Positions 7,516-18,139 of a stretch of 64,000 nt of DNA are shown piece by piece. Position 1 is the first letter of the stretch, and every line of letters starts with the position of its first letter. The translations under genes and the position numbers were made by a program. A model generated the notes under the pieces. It saw only the letters and a list, made by a program, of their open reading frames with translations. It searched no databases and was not told the origin of the DNA. Source of the stretch: Arthrobacter pityocampae (GTDB taxonomy: Bacteria > Actinomycetota > Actinomycetes > Actinomycetales > Micrococcaceae). The stretch lies in contig NZ_PRKW01000002.1 of the NCBI RefSeq assembly GCF_002927275.1, positions 124,001 through 188,000 on the forward strand, given 5' to 3'.

Positions 7516-8439
7516 TCAGGCCCGCGAGCGGATCCTGGTGCTCGCCGTCAGGGGCGCCGTCACTTCGGGGTCGTGCCGGAACGGCACTTCGAGGGCGGCC
7601 CTGAGGACCCAGCGAACCCGAAGGGCGGGCGTGGCTACCGTCGGAGCAGGAACGGAGCCGACAGTGAGGGTGAAGGGAGCACCCGGGCCCTTGGCCGCGT
7701 GGGCCGAGAGGCGGACCTGGTCGATCACCGTCTCCTCGACGAGGGTGCTCCCGGGGTGATGCGCGTCCTGGGGATGCTGCCCGGTCCCGGGCGTCACTTC
7801 CTCCCGCATGACGATGCTGACGGCGACGGTGCGCGCCCTCGAGTCGTCGACCGTCACGACGCCGGACACCTCCGCCCCCGGATGCACGACGTCGGCCGAC
7901 ACCTCAGACAGATGCAGGCCCCTTGCCGCGTGGCGCCCCTCCGCCGGGCCGATGCCGGGCTCCACATCGGACGCGATGCCGTCCGTGGTTCCGTCCGTGG
8001 TTCCGTCCGACTGGACGATCAGCGGGTGGGCGCGGACGACGTCCGCGTTGCCGTCGGAGGACACCCGGACCCGCACGGACCAGCCGGACAGTGCGAGCTT
8101 CCCGTGAAGGGTGGGGATGGCGTCGGCGGGTATCAGCAGCTGACTCACCTCGAAGCAGGATTCACCCTCGCGCAGGGTGATGCCGGTGCTGACCTGCGTG
8201 CTCCCGACGTCCCTCGAATGGCGCTCGGCGGCATGGTACGTCCCGCCGAACTGGTTCGCGCGGGTCTGCGCGAGCTCCAGCGCGTGGACGAGCGTGAACT
8301 GGACCGAGGTCACCCGCACGCGACGGGTCGCGCGGATCTCCACACTGACGGGGGTGCTGTGGCCCAGGACGCCGGTACCCTCGGTGCCACGCTGGAGGAG
8401 GGCAAGATCCATGATCTCGTGAGGTGGGAGGGGAGTCAT
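7516..8439 (-). CDS. Arrestin-like-fold hypothetical protein
   Basis: 307 aa, rich in predicted beta strands, with phrases typical of arrestin/Spo0M-like sandwiches (VSVEIRATRRVRVTSV; LSGWSVRVRVSSDGNADV; GAEVSGVVTVDD). The assignment is by pattern and is uncertain. A Thr-Asp-Gly repeat (SDGTTDGTTDG, DNA at about 7978-8012) forms a linker between the two halves. No signal peptide or membrane segment. It lies 51 nt after the DUF4389 gene in the same direction, probably the third gene of an operon starting at 10325. Confidence 0.6.
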   Translation of the reverse strand: MTPLPPHEIMDLALLQRGTEGTGVLGHSTPVSVEIRATRRVRVTSVQFTLVHALELAQTRANQFGGTYHAAERHSRDVGSTQVSTGITLREGESCFEVSQLLIPADAIPTLHGKLALSGWSVRVRVSSDGNADVVRAHPLIVQSDGTTDGTTDGIASDVEPGIGPAEGRHAARGLHLSEVSADVVHPGAEVSGVVTVDDSRARTVAVSIVMREEVTPGTGQHPQDAHHPGSTLVEETVIDQVRLSAHAAKGPGAPFTLTVGSVPAPTVATPALRVRWVLRAALEVPFRHDPEVTAPLTASTRIRSRA

Positions 8440-8490
8440 GATCGTTGGGCCTTTCCGTCGTGGTCGTTCGGTGGGAGAAGTCGTGGACGA

Positions 8491-10038
8491 TCACGAACCG
8501 GGGGGACGGGACGGGGCCGGTGGCGCCTGCACCCTCGTGGCACCCCACCCGGCGGCATCGCGGGGCCCGCTGTCTGCGTCCTCCGCCCCTTGGTCCAGGC
8601 GGAACGGCGGGTATTCGTCCCGCAGGAGGAAGACGTAGGTGGCGACGCGATAGGTCCAGCGGTGGATTCCCATCACCAGGGCGAAGAGCGGTGCCGGGTA
8701 GCGGGCCGTGAACAGGAGGGCGACCCCGGCGATGAGCGAGAGCAGGCCCAGGAGGGACGGCGCGGTGGTCCTGATCACGTCGCCGGAGCCGGGCAGGACG
8801 ACGACGGTCGTGGACCACGCGCCGGTCAGGGCCGCGACGACGAGCAGCTGGGGGAGTGCCAGCAGCCACCACTTCACGAGGACGAGGCCGCGGTGGAGCC
8901 TGGCGGGGTATGGGACGTCGAAATCGGTCGGATAGTCGGAAACGCGGGCCAGGGTGAAGGGCGGATAGAGGTCCGTGCCGAGTGCGGCGGCGTAGAACTG
9001 CACCCGCCACGTCCAGCGGAGGACGCCCACGGTGAAGGCGAACAGGCCGGCCGGGTAGCGCCCGGTGAACAGGATGACCACGCCCGCGGCGATCGTGCTG
9101 AAGAAGCACGCGGTCCAGAGCAGCCACAGCACCACGAGATGCGGGATGACGAGGAGCCACTTCACCAGCCACAACCAGCGCGAGAGTCTGGGTTGCAGAT
9201 ATCCGGTGAGCCGGGCCGGGTAGGGCAGGAAGTCGCGCGTGGGGTCTCCCGACGAGGCGCGGTGGGGCTCCTCGGGCAACCCCCCACGCCGGTCGACGCC
9301 GTGCGCGAGGGACGGGTCGAGCCCTTTCCCGAGCGCGTTCGCGCCGATCAGCATGAGCGGGATGCCGACCAGCATCAGGAGGCCGGCCACCAGGAGCAGC
9401 GTCAGCCCGACTGGTACGAAGAGGCTCGATCGCAGTCCCGCCTGCAGGTCCACGGCGCCGGTCGGGCTTCCGTCGGCGTTCATCACCACCGCCGCCCAGC
9501 TCCCGGAGCGCACGTCCACGGAGATCACCTGTGTCCCGGTGCCGGAGGCCGAGGCCGTCCAGAACGTCTGATCGGTGGGCGGGGCCGGCACCGAGGAACC
9601 CGGGATGTCGCGGTAGGCGGCGCGGAAGGGGTCGGTCCGCACGTCGGTCAGTTCGGTGTGCCGGACGGACTCCAGGTACGCGTCCACGTCGGACTGTCGG
9701 GCCACGCCGACGAAGACCGCCTTCGTACTCGGGACGTTCGTGGCCTTCAGCTGGACCGTCGCGATGCCCGCGGGAAGGACGCCGTCCCCGGTATCGAGCC
9801 GGACGTCCTGCGGCTGGGTGGTCAGTGCGTAGGAGTCGTACGCGAAGCGTTCCGTGGACGTGGTCAGGAATTGTCCGTCCCGCTGGAATCCTGCGAGGGC
9901 ACCGATGAGCAGGCCGCCGAAGGCGAGGCCGCCGGCTATCGATACGAGCAGGGCGCCCAGCAGGACCATGACCAGGGGGCCCGCCCGCATGGACGTCCGG
10001 GCAGGTGGGGGAGTGGTACTCGACGAAGTCGAACTCAT
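8491..10038 (-). CDS. DUF4389-containing multi-pass membrane protein
   Basis: 515 aa. An N-terminal membrane anchor (about 22-45) is followed by an extracytoplasmic beta-rich domain to about residue 210. Next come membrane segments near 215-240 and two DUF4389-like repeats, recognisable from paired motifs: YPARLTGYLQPRLSRWLWLV / FTGRYPAGLFAFTVGVLRW and YPARLHRGLVLVKWW / FTARYPAPLFALVMGIHRW. Function of DUF4389 is unknown. The ATG at 10038 is preceded by GGAGG at 5 nt, better than the ATG at 10056. It is in an operon between the 71-aa gene and the arrestin-like gene. Confidence 0.85.
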   Translation of the reverse strand: MSSTSSSTTPPPARTSMRAGPLVMVLLGALLVSIAGGLAFGGLLIGALAGFQRDGQFLTTSTERFAYDSYALTTQPQDVRLDTGDGVLPAGIATVQLKATNVPSTKAVFVGVARQSDVDAYLESVRHTELTDVRTDPFRAAYRDIPGSSVPAPPTDQTFWTASASGTGTQVISVDVRSGSWAAVVMNADGSPTGAVDLQAGLRSSLFVPVGLTLLLVAGLLMLVGIPLMLIGANALGKGLDPSLAHGVDRRGGLPEEPHRASSGDPTRDFLPYPARLTGYLQPRLSRWLWLVKWLLVIPHLVVLWLLWTACFFSTIAAGVVILFTGRYPAGLFAFTVGVLRWTWRVQFYAAALGTDLYPPFTLARVSDYPTDFDVPYPARLHRGLVLVKWWLLALPQLLVVAALTGAWSTTVVVLPGSGDVIRTTAPSLLGLLSLIAGVALLFTARYPAPLFALVMGIHRWTYRVATYVFLLRDEYPPFRLDQGAEDADSGPRDAAGWGATRVQAPPAPSRPPGS

Positions 10039-10109
10039 GGCGTCCTCCGTGGTCATGCATGGATGCGGCAGGAGCAGCCATCACGCCGGCACGGGCGCGA
10101 GCTTCTGGG

Positions 10110-10325
10110 TCACTCCTTGGTGGGGAGCGGGTGCGTCTCCCGGTATTTCTGGATATGAAGGGCGAGCTTCCGTTCTGCTTCCCGGCGACGCTCCATGAGG
10201 CGTTTGAGGTCGGACCCGGTGGGCATGCGTCCGCTGAGTCGGGAATTGTCGCCTGTGGAGGGAGCGAGGTCGAGCATGGATGTGTCGGATATCGGTGGGG
10301 CGATCGGGCGCTCTGTCGAGCTCAT
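10110..10325 (-). CDS. Small hypothetical protein, 71 aa
   Basis: MSSTERPIAPPISD... with a disordered, Pro/Ser-rich first half and a highly charged amphipathic helix in the second half (LKRLMERRREAERKLALHI). No signal or membrane segment. GAAGGACA precedes the ATG. It lies 71 nt before the DUF4389 gene, same strand, and 134 bp downstream of DosR-like box C, so it is probably the first gene of that operon. Family unknown. Confidence 0.5.
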   Translation of the reverse strand: MSSTERPIAPPISDTSMLDLAPSTGDNSRLSGRMPTGSDLKRLMERRREAERKLALHIQKYRETHPLPTKE

Positions 10326-10458
10326 TCATCTGTCCTTCGTTCGCTCGGAAGTGATCGAAGACCGGCTGAAATGTTTCGTGGGATCCCGCCGACGTCGCAC
10401 AACGACCACTCCCGAAAGGGGTGCATCCCAGTGTCCTGCGGGGCGGGACGCGCCTCTA

Positions 10459-10472
10459 GGGACTTTCGGCAC
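10459..10472. promoter_or_regulatory. Candidate DevR/DosR box C
   Basis: GGGACTTTCGGCAC, 11 of 14 to the DosR core with the GGGACTTT half intact. It lies just beyond the stop of the lycopene-cyclase gene and 134 bp before the start at 10325, in a position to drive the 71-aa/DUF4389/arrestin-like operon. Confidence 0.5.
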
Positions 10473-10480
10473 CATTGCGG

Positions 10481-11677
10481 TCACCGCCAGAAGCGCGGAC
10501 GCAGCAGCATCCCGACCGGCATGGAGCCCAGGAGCGTCCGTTCCTGCAGCGGCGTGGTGCGTTCGTCGAGGAAGTCCAGGACCAGATCCGCGTCAACGGA
10601 TGCGAAGGCCGCCCGCATGAACCGGACTGCGGCGTCGGGGTCGTGCAGCCACAACCCGAGCACGGGTTTGTCGTAGTAGCGGAAGCGACGCGACGCCTCC
10701 GGGCTGCGCGGCGACCCGCCCGCAGCGAAGGACGACGCGATGCGCTCCGCCTGATGCAGGATCCGGGTGAAGCCGTACCCGGTCGTGGCCTTGACGATGC
10801 CGGAAGCCGCACCCACGTACAGGTGTCGCCCCTTAGACGACGGCCGACGCAGACCGAGCGGGATGACGCCCCGCTGGACGGTGAGCGTCGAGAAGTCCGC
10901 CACTCCGCACGCACGGCGCAGGTATTCGGCGGCCGCCGCGTCGGAGGGCCGGGCCAGGGCCGGCGCACCACCCGGCGTGATCCTGCCGGTCTCCAGGAGG
11001 GCTTCGCGGCTCGAGACCGGCAGAAGGCAATGGAAGCGGTCGGGCTGTTCGCCGTCGCCCGGCCTGAAGTCCATGAAGGTGGCGACCGACGGATCGAAGG
11101 ACGCGCGCGTCGTCCGGACGTGCCGGATCTCACCGGTCATGACCAGCGGTGGAGCCACCCGGGACGGAGGGGCGGTGCTGTCGCAACAGTGGCCGGCGGT
11201 GAAGGATCGGCCGTCGGCGAGCACCACCGAGACCCTGTCCTGCTGTGCGTCGATCCGCGCTGTGCGGGCGTCGAGTCGCGTGATGCGGGGGTCGGCGTCG
11301 ATCACCCCGTCCAGGCACTCGAAGATCCTCTGCGAGGAGGTCACGGAGAGTGTATGGCGATGGAGCGACGTCGTTCGCAGCCCCGCGCCCGTGTCGACCG
11401 CGAGGGTCGTGTAGCTCGCCGACGGGGTCAGCCGCAGTGGCAGCACGCCGTCGTACCAGTAGACGATGGAACGGTGCTGGTAGTGGCGGCTGTCATCGAT
11501 GAGGAGGATCCGTGCCTCGCCGACTCCCGGGTGCCTGCTCAGGAAATACGCGAGGCTCCGTCCGGCGAGCCCACCGCCGGCGAGGATGAGGTCGAAGTCC
11601 ACCGGTTCACGACGCACGGCTACCTGCGCCCGCGCCGGCCGGTCCGGCCCCGCACCTGCACGGGCTGCGCCGGTCAC
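10481..11677 (-). CDS. Lycopene cyclase family flavoprotein
   Basis: 398 aa. The N-terminal dinucleotide-binding fold (FDLILAGGGLAGRSLAYFLS, about residues 28-47) and the overall layout fit the CrtY/CrtL lycopene cyclase family, which cyclises carotenoid ends without net redox change. Further support comes from the late GAASGIVKATTGYGFTR segment, typical of the family. No phytoene synthase or desaturase gene is nearby, so it stands alone. It starts 24 nt after the USP stop at 11702 and probably shares that promoter, including box D. Confidence 0.85.
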   Translation of the reverse strand: MTGAARAGAGPDRPARAQVAVRREPVDFDLILAGGGLAGRSLAYFLSRHPGVGEARILLIDDSRHYQHRSIVYWYDGVLPLRLTPSASYTTLAVDTGAGLRTTSLHRHTLSVTSSQRIFECLDGVIDADPRITRLDARTARIDAQQDRVSVVLADGRSFTAGHCCDSTAPPSRVAPPLVMTGEIRHVRTTRASFDPSVATFMDFRPGDGEQPDRFHCLLPVSSREALLETGRITPGGAPALARPSDAAAAEYLRRACGVADFSTLTVQRGVIPLGLRRPSSKGRHLYVGAASGIVKATTGYGFTRILHQAERIASSFAAGGSPRSPEASRRFRYYDKPVLGLWLHDPDAAVRFMRAAFASVDADLVLDFLDERTTPLQERTLLGSMPVGMLLRPRFWR

Positions 11678-11701
11678 GCCGGGGGAGAGGCGTCGGGTCC
11701 C

Positions 11702-12196
11702 TCACGAGTCCGCGTCGTCGGCTGCCCTGCCCGTCGATGCCGTGTCCTCCGAGGTCGCGTCCTCGGGCGCCTGGTGGACGACGAGCACGGGACAGTGGGC
11801 GTGGGACACACAGCTGTTGCTCACGGACCCCAGGAGCAGCCCGCGGAAGGTCCCGTGGCCCCGCCGGCCCACGATGAGCAGGGCTGCGTCGCGGGATGCC
11901 TGGACGAGGGCCTTGCCGGGGTGCGCGAATACCACGGTGGTCTCGAGGCCGCTCGGGACATTCCCTCCGTAGGCCCTGGTGACGGCATGCTCCAGATGGA
12001 TCTTGGCGGCGTCGGCGAACTCGCTCGTGCCGAGCGGGACGTACCCGGGATACTCGGCCGGGTAGTCCCATGCGGCGACCGCCAGGATCGTCGCGTCGAA
12101 GGCGGGGGCCAATCGCTGGGCATACCGCAACGCCTCGACGGACTGCTGCGAGCCATCGACGCCGACGACGATTCGGGAGGCGGTTGCTGTGCTCAT
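11702..12196 (-). CDS. Universal stress protein, single domain
   Basis: 164 aa with SRIVVGVDGSQQS at the N terminus and an intact ATP-binding loop (IVGRRGHGTFRGLLLGSVS). The ATG at 12196 follows GAGGAGAA; an upstream in-frame ATG at 12340 would add 48 low-complexity residues and would read through box D. The lycopene cyclase gene follows by 24 nt, so the two look like an operon. Confidence 0.9.
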   Translation of the reverse strand: MSTATASRIVVGVDGSQQSVEALRYAQRLAPAFDATILAVAAWDYPAEYPGYVPLGTSEFADAAKIHLEHAVTRAYGGNVPSGLETTVVFAHPGKALVQASRDAALLIVGRRGHGTFRGLLLGSVSNSCVSHAHCPVLVVHQAPEDATSEDTASTGRAADDADS

Positions 12197-12813
12197 GGGG
12201 GTTCTCCTCGGGCTCGCTGGGATCGGGGTGGTGCTGTTGCCTGAAGCGTGCCCAGTGGTTGCAGTGCGCAACAGGGTCTTTCGTCCTGTGGGATCCGGTG
12301 GAACGTCCCCGGGGAGGGTCGCCGAACGGTTAGTTGACATAATGTCGATTATCGGCGAATCGCGACAGCTCCGAAAGGGGCTTGTCGACGGCCTGGCGTC
12401 AACCGGTTCCGTCCTCTACCGGACCGGTCCTGTCGGTGGCGGATCCACGACCGCGGCGACGACCGCCGCCGTCCCCGTCGCCGGACGGCCCGAACCGTCC
12501 GGAGGCCGTCGTCGGTGCGGCGCCAGGCTCGCCCGGAGCCGTGGCGGAGGAATCCGGACTCCCGGTGCCGAGCACCTGACCGCGCATGTCGACCCTGCAG
12601 AACAGAAGAATTGTGCAGGGTGATGAATCCAGCACTTCTTATCACCGACGAATTACTGATCATCCCTGGATGGCGAACAATTCTTCATGCGTTACTTCGC
12701 GAGCAATTCATCGATCCACACGAATTGTTCGATCAGGCTTTCTGTACCTTTATCGTCGCGACGAATCTATTGGGTCGATATCCATCGATTTCGGTCGTTC
12801 CGATGATTTGTCG
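12197..12813. other. Intergenic stretch with nested palindromes and a low-GC tract
   Basis: No convincing gene. Besides box D there is a perfect 11-bp palindrome GACATAATGTC (12336-12346) overlapping ATAAT-GTCG-ATTAT (12339-12352), which looks like an operator. From about 12600 to 12813 the sequence becomes markedly AT-rich compared with the rest of the window and carries GAACAATTC (12675-12683) mirrored by GAATTGTTC (12722-12730). Open frames here on either strand have no ribosome site and odd composition. Confidence 0.5.
12274..12287. promoter_or_regulatory. Candidate DevR/DosR box D
   Basis: GGGTCTTTCGTCCT, 11 of 14 to the DosR core with the CTTTCGTCC part intact. It ends 77 bp before the USP start at 12196 (minus strand), the same distance range as boxes A and B. 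Confidence 0.55.
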
Positions 12814-15201
<2,388 letters not shown>

Positions 15202-15359
15202 CGTGCCTCCGCCGTTCCTGGAACCCTGCGTGCCGGCCCTGCGCCCCTGCGGAACGACTCACTCCCCGGACGGCCCGGGACGGCCCCTCCGATTCTCGGG
15301 CCTTCCGCGGCCACGGGCAAGGGACGCGGTCGTATCCGTCACTGTGCTTTGCTGGAAGG

Positions 15360-16016
15360 ATGACCGCCGATGCCCCACGTCCCACCGCCGCCGCGCCGCT
15401 GTCGCGGGAGGCGATCGCCGCCCACGTCGAGTCGGTCCTCGCCGCCGACCTCCCGCGGATCGTCGCCGCCGGCCACCCGGTCCTGCGCCGCCCCGCACAG
15501 GACTACGACGGGCAGCTCGACGACGACACCCTGGCCCGGCTGCTCGACACGATGCGCCGCGTCATGCATGCCGCGCCGGGGGTGGGGCTCGCCGCGCCGC
15601 AGATCGGCATTCCCCTGCGGATCGCCGTCCTCGAGGACGCGGGGACCGTCGACCCTGCGGTCGCCGCAGCGCGGTCCCGTCCTGCCCTGCCGTTCACCGT
15701 CCTCCTCAATCCGCGCTACGCCGCCGCCGGTGGGAGCGTCGCCGCGTTCTACGAGGGCTGCCTCTCGGTCCCGGGCTACCAGGCCGTCGTCGAGCGCCCC
15801 CACCGGATCGAGGCGACCTACACGCAGCCCGACGGGCGCACCGTCACGGCGGGGTTCGAGGGCTGGCCGGCGCGGATCGTCCAGCACGAGACCGACCACC
15901 TCGACGGGACGCTCTACCTCGATCGGGCGATCCTGCGTTCGCTCTCCGCCGACGCGGAACACCACCGGTGGGCGCAGCCGACGATCGACGAGGCGCGGCG
16001 GGGCCTGGGTTTCTGA
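15360..16016 (+). CDS. def: Peptide deformylase
   Basis: 218 aa. Removes the N-formyl group from new proteins. All three signature motifs are present: GVGLAAPQ (73-80), EGCLSVPG (131-138, Cys metal ligand) and QHETDHLDG (174-182, two His ligands and the catalytic Glu). The purine-rich GGAAGG touches the ATG directly, so translation may be leaderless. It is divergent from the UvrA-like gene and convergent with the S9 peptidase. Confidence 0.95.
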   Translation: MTADAPRPTAAAPLSREAIAAHVESVLAADLPRIVAAGHPVLRRPAQDYDGQLDDDTLARLLDTMRRVMHAAPGVGLAAPQIGIPLRIAVLEDAGTVDPAVAAARSRPALPFTVLLNPRYAAAGGSVAAFYEGCLSVPGYQAVVERPHRIEATYTQPDGRTVTAGFEGWPARIVQHETDHLDGTLYLDRAILRSLSADAEHHRWAQPTIDEARRGLGF

Positions 16017-16049
16017 CCCCGCCGCGCTCCTAACCGGCCACGGCGGGGT
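16016..16049. terminator. Inverted repeat between convergent genes
   Basis: ACCCCGCCG (16016-16024) and CGGCGGGGT (16041-16049) form a perfect 9-bp stem with a 16-nt loop. It starts at the last base of the deformylase stop and overlaps the end of the S9 peptidase gene. No T-tract, so a terminator role is likely but unproven. Confidence 0.45.
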
Positions 16050-18069
16050 TCGCCGTCGTGGGCAGGTATCTCGCCCACCAGCGCAGGATGTGCTCGAAGC
16101 GCTGCCGGCGGTGCCACGGCGACCCGGACCGGGACAGCTCGTGCGTCTCCCCCGGGAACACGAGCAGCTCCGTCTCGACGCCCAGTTTTTTCAGGGCGGT
16201 GTAGTACCGCTGGGCTTGCTCGATCGGGCAGCGGAGGTCCTCCTCGGAGTGGATGACGAACGCGGGCGTCCGCACGTCGGCGATCCGCGCGAACGGGTTC
16301 TGCCCGGCGACGTGCGCAGGATCGGTCCCGGTGTACTCCTCGGAGAAGAACCAGCCGATGTCGGAGGACCCCACGAACGACGGCGGATCGAGGTAGCCCC
16401 GCTCCACGATGGCCGCCTGGAAGCGGTGGTCGTTCGCGATGGTCCACGCGGTCAGGTAGCCGCCGTAGGAGCCGCCCATGACGCCGAGCCGCTCCGAGTC
16501 CAGGGCGTCGAAGTCGGCGAGCGCGCCGTCGACATAGGCGAGGACGTCGTCGAGGTCCACCGTGCCCATGGCCTCCTTGATCACGCGGGCGTGGGCCTGG
16601 CCGTAGCCGGAGGCGCCGCGCGGGTTGCACAGCAGGACGGCGTAGCCGGCCGCCGCGTACACCTGGGCCTCGTCGAAGTACCCCCAGCCGTACTGGGCGA
16701 ACGGTCCACCGTGGATGACGAGGAGCACGGGGTGCGGACCCTCCCCCTCGGGCAGCACCACCCACCCGTGCACCGGGGTGCCGTCGGGTGCCGGATACGT
16801 GCGTTCCTGCAGTTCGCCGACGCGTGTGCTCGCGCGCAGGGCCGCCGAGAAGTCGGACAGGGTGCGCAGGGAGCCGCCCTCGAGGACGGCGACGTCGCCG
16901 GACGTCGAGGGATCGGTGTAGGAGACGACGACGGTGGTGCCGTTCGAGGCGGCCCCGTCGACGACGGCGGGTCCGGTGACGAGGGTCTCGGACACCCCGC
17001 CGGCGGAGACGCGCAGGAGCTCGCCCATCCCGCGGGCGCGGTTGAACACGAGCACGGAGTCGGGGCCGTCCGGCACGATCTCCTGGACGTCGCCGAAGTC
17101 GATGGTCTCCGGGTCGGTCAGGCGCCGGGCGGCGCGGGGATCGGCCAGCGGCAGGGCGTACAGGGCCGTGTTGCGGGCCACGAAGTCCAGGCCCGACGGC
17201 GAGAGGTCCGACGCGAGGAAGAACAGCGAGTCGCCGTCGGCGCTCGGCCGCGGTGCCCCGCACCCCAGGCGGATGTCCCCGCCCTGGTTCGTGAGCCGGT
17301 GTGGCTCCCCGCCGTCGACGTCGATGACGTGGACGTCCGCCACGAGCGTCGAGTCGGCGTCCGGCTGGAGCGCCGCGGTGAAGAAGACCCGGCGGCCGTC
17401 CACGGAGAAGACCGGCTCCAGGTGGTCGGCGTCGGCCGTGGTCAGCCGGGTGGCCTTCGGGACGGCCCCCTCGTCCTCGAGGGCGCGGGGGCCGTCGGTG
17501 TGCTGCTGCTTGAGGCGGCCGACCGCCGGGACGAAGGGCTCCGCGTCGACATCGGGCACGCTCACCGTGAACAGCTGCGAGCGCTTGTCCGTCACGTAGC
17601 CGAGGCCGTTCATCCGGTACTTGTAGTGCGTGATCAGGCGCGGGTCCTCCAGGCCGGCGCCGACGCCGTCGAGCGTCCCGTAGCGGCCGTGCTCGGGCAC
17701 CCGCGCGGCGAAGACCACCGTCCGCGAGTCCGGGGAGATGTCGAAGCGGCTCACGCCGAGGGGCTGGTCGGTCACCTGGACGGGTTCTCCGCCCGTGGCG
17801 CGCACGGCGAACAGCTGGGGCTTGCCCTCGGGCGCCGCCCGGAGGAACAGGACGAGCTCGCCGTCGGGTGAGTAGCGCGGTGCGGTGTCGCGGAAGCCGC
17901 GGGTGAGTCGCCGGCGTGTTCCGCCGTCGACCGTGATCTCCCACAGCTGGCCGACGTAGGAGTCGGCGCGGAGGTCCGGCCGGGTCGCGGCGACGACGAG
18001 GCGCGTGCCGTCCGGGTGGAGGGTGGGGGCGCCGGTGGTGGTCAGGAGTTCTATCTGGTCTGGTTTCAC
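16030..18069 (-). CDS. S9 family (prolyl oligopeptidase-type) peptidase
   Basis: About 679 aa. An N-terminal beta-propeller with TolB/DPP-like repeats (SPDGELVLFLR, SPDSRTVVFAA) is followed by an alpha/beta-hydrolase domain. The nucleophile elbow is GGSYGGYLT, the oxyanion segment is IHGGPFAQYGWGYF, and a late TPAFVIHSEEDLRCP carries the catalytic Asp with His in GETHEL. No signal peptide, so cytoplasmic acylaminoacyl-peptidase-like activity is likely. The GTG at 18069 gives MKPDQIELL, a usual family start, though GGGAGG abuts it. A TTG at 18105 is the alternative. Confidence 0.88.
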   Translation of the reverse strand: MKPDQIELLTTTGAPTLHPDGTRLVVAATRPDLRADSYVGQLWEITVDGGTRRRLTRGFRDTAPRYSPDGELVLFLRAAPEGKPQLFAVRATGGEPVQVTDQPLGVSRFDISPDSRTVVFAARVPEHGRYGTLDGVGAGLEDPRLITHYKYRMNGLGYVTDKRSQLFTVSVPDVDAEPFVPAVGRLKQQHTDGPRALEDEGAVPKATRLTTADADHLEPVFSVDGRRVFFTAALQPDADSTLVADVHVIDVDGGEPHRLTNQGGDIRLGCGAPRPSADGDSLFFLASDLSPSGLDFVARNTALYALPLADPRAARRLTDPETIDFGDVQEIVPDGPDSVLVFNRARGMGELLRVSAGGVSETLVTGPAVVDGAASNGTTVVVSYTDPSTSGDVAVLEGGSLRTLSDFSAALRASTRVGELQERTYPAPDGTPVHGWVVLPEGEGPHPVLLVIHGGPFAQYGWGYFDEAQVYAAAGYAVLLCNPRGASGYGQAHARVIKEAMGTVDLDDVLAYVDGALADFDALDSERLGVMGGSYGGYLTAWTIANDHRFQAAIVERGYLDPPSFVGSSDIGWFFSEEYTGTDPAHVAGQNPFARIADVRTPAFVIHSEEDLRCPIEQAQRYYTALKKLGVETELLVFPGETHELSRSGSPWHRRQRFEHILRWWARYLPTTANPAVAG

Positions 18070-18127
18070 CCTCCCGATCAGACCCGAAACAGTGGCCTGA
18101 GTCAACGGGTAGGCTGCGGGTCCTGCC

Positions 18128-18133
18128 TAGGAT
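18128..18133 (+). promoter_or_regulatory. -10 element TAGGAT of a likely leaderless promoter
   Basis: TAGGAT ends 6 nt before the GTG at 18140, placing the transcription start at or next to the start codon. GGGAGG lies in the gap but is too close to act as a ribosome site. Confidence 0.5.
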
Positions 18134-18139
18134 GGGAGG

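Noticed and set aside
7408-10158. Very long open frame (over 900 codons) on the plus strand across 7.4-10.2 kb
   Set aside because: It is antisense to the arrestin-like and DUF4389 genes and its product is low-complexity Arg/Gly/Asp, as expected for a mirror frame in high-GC DNA.
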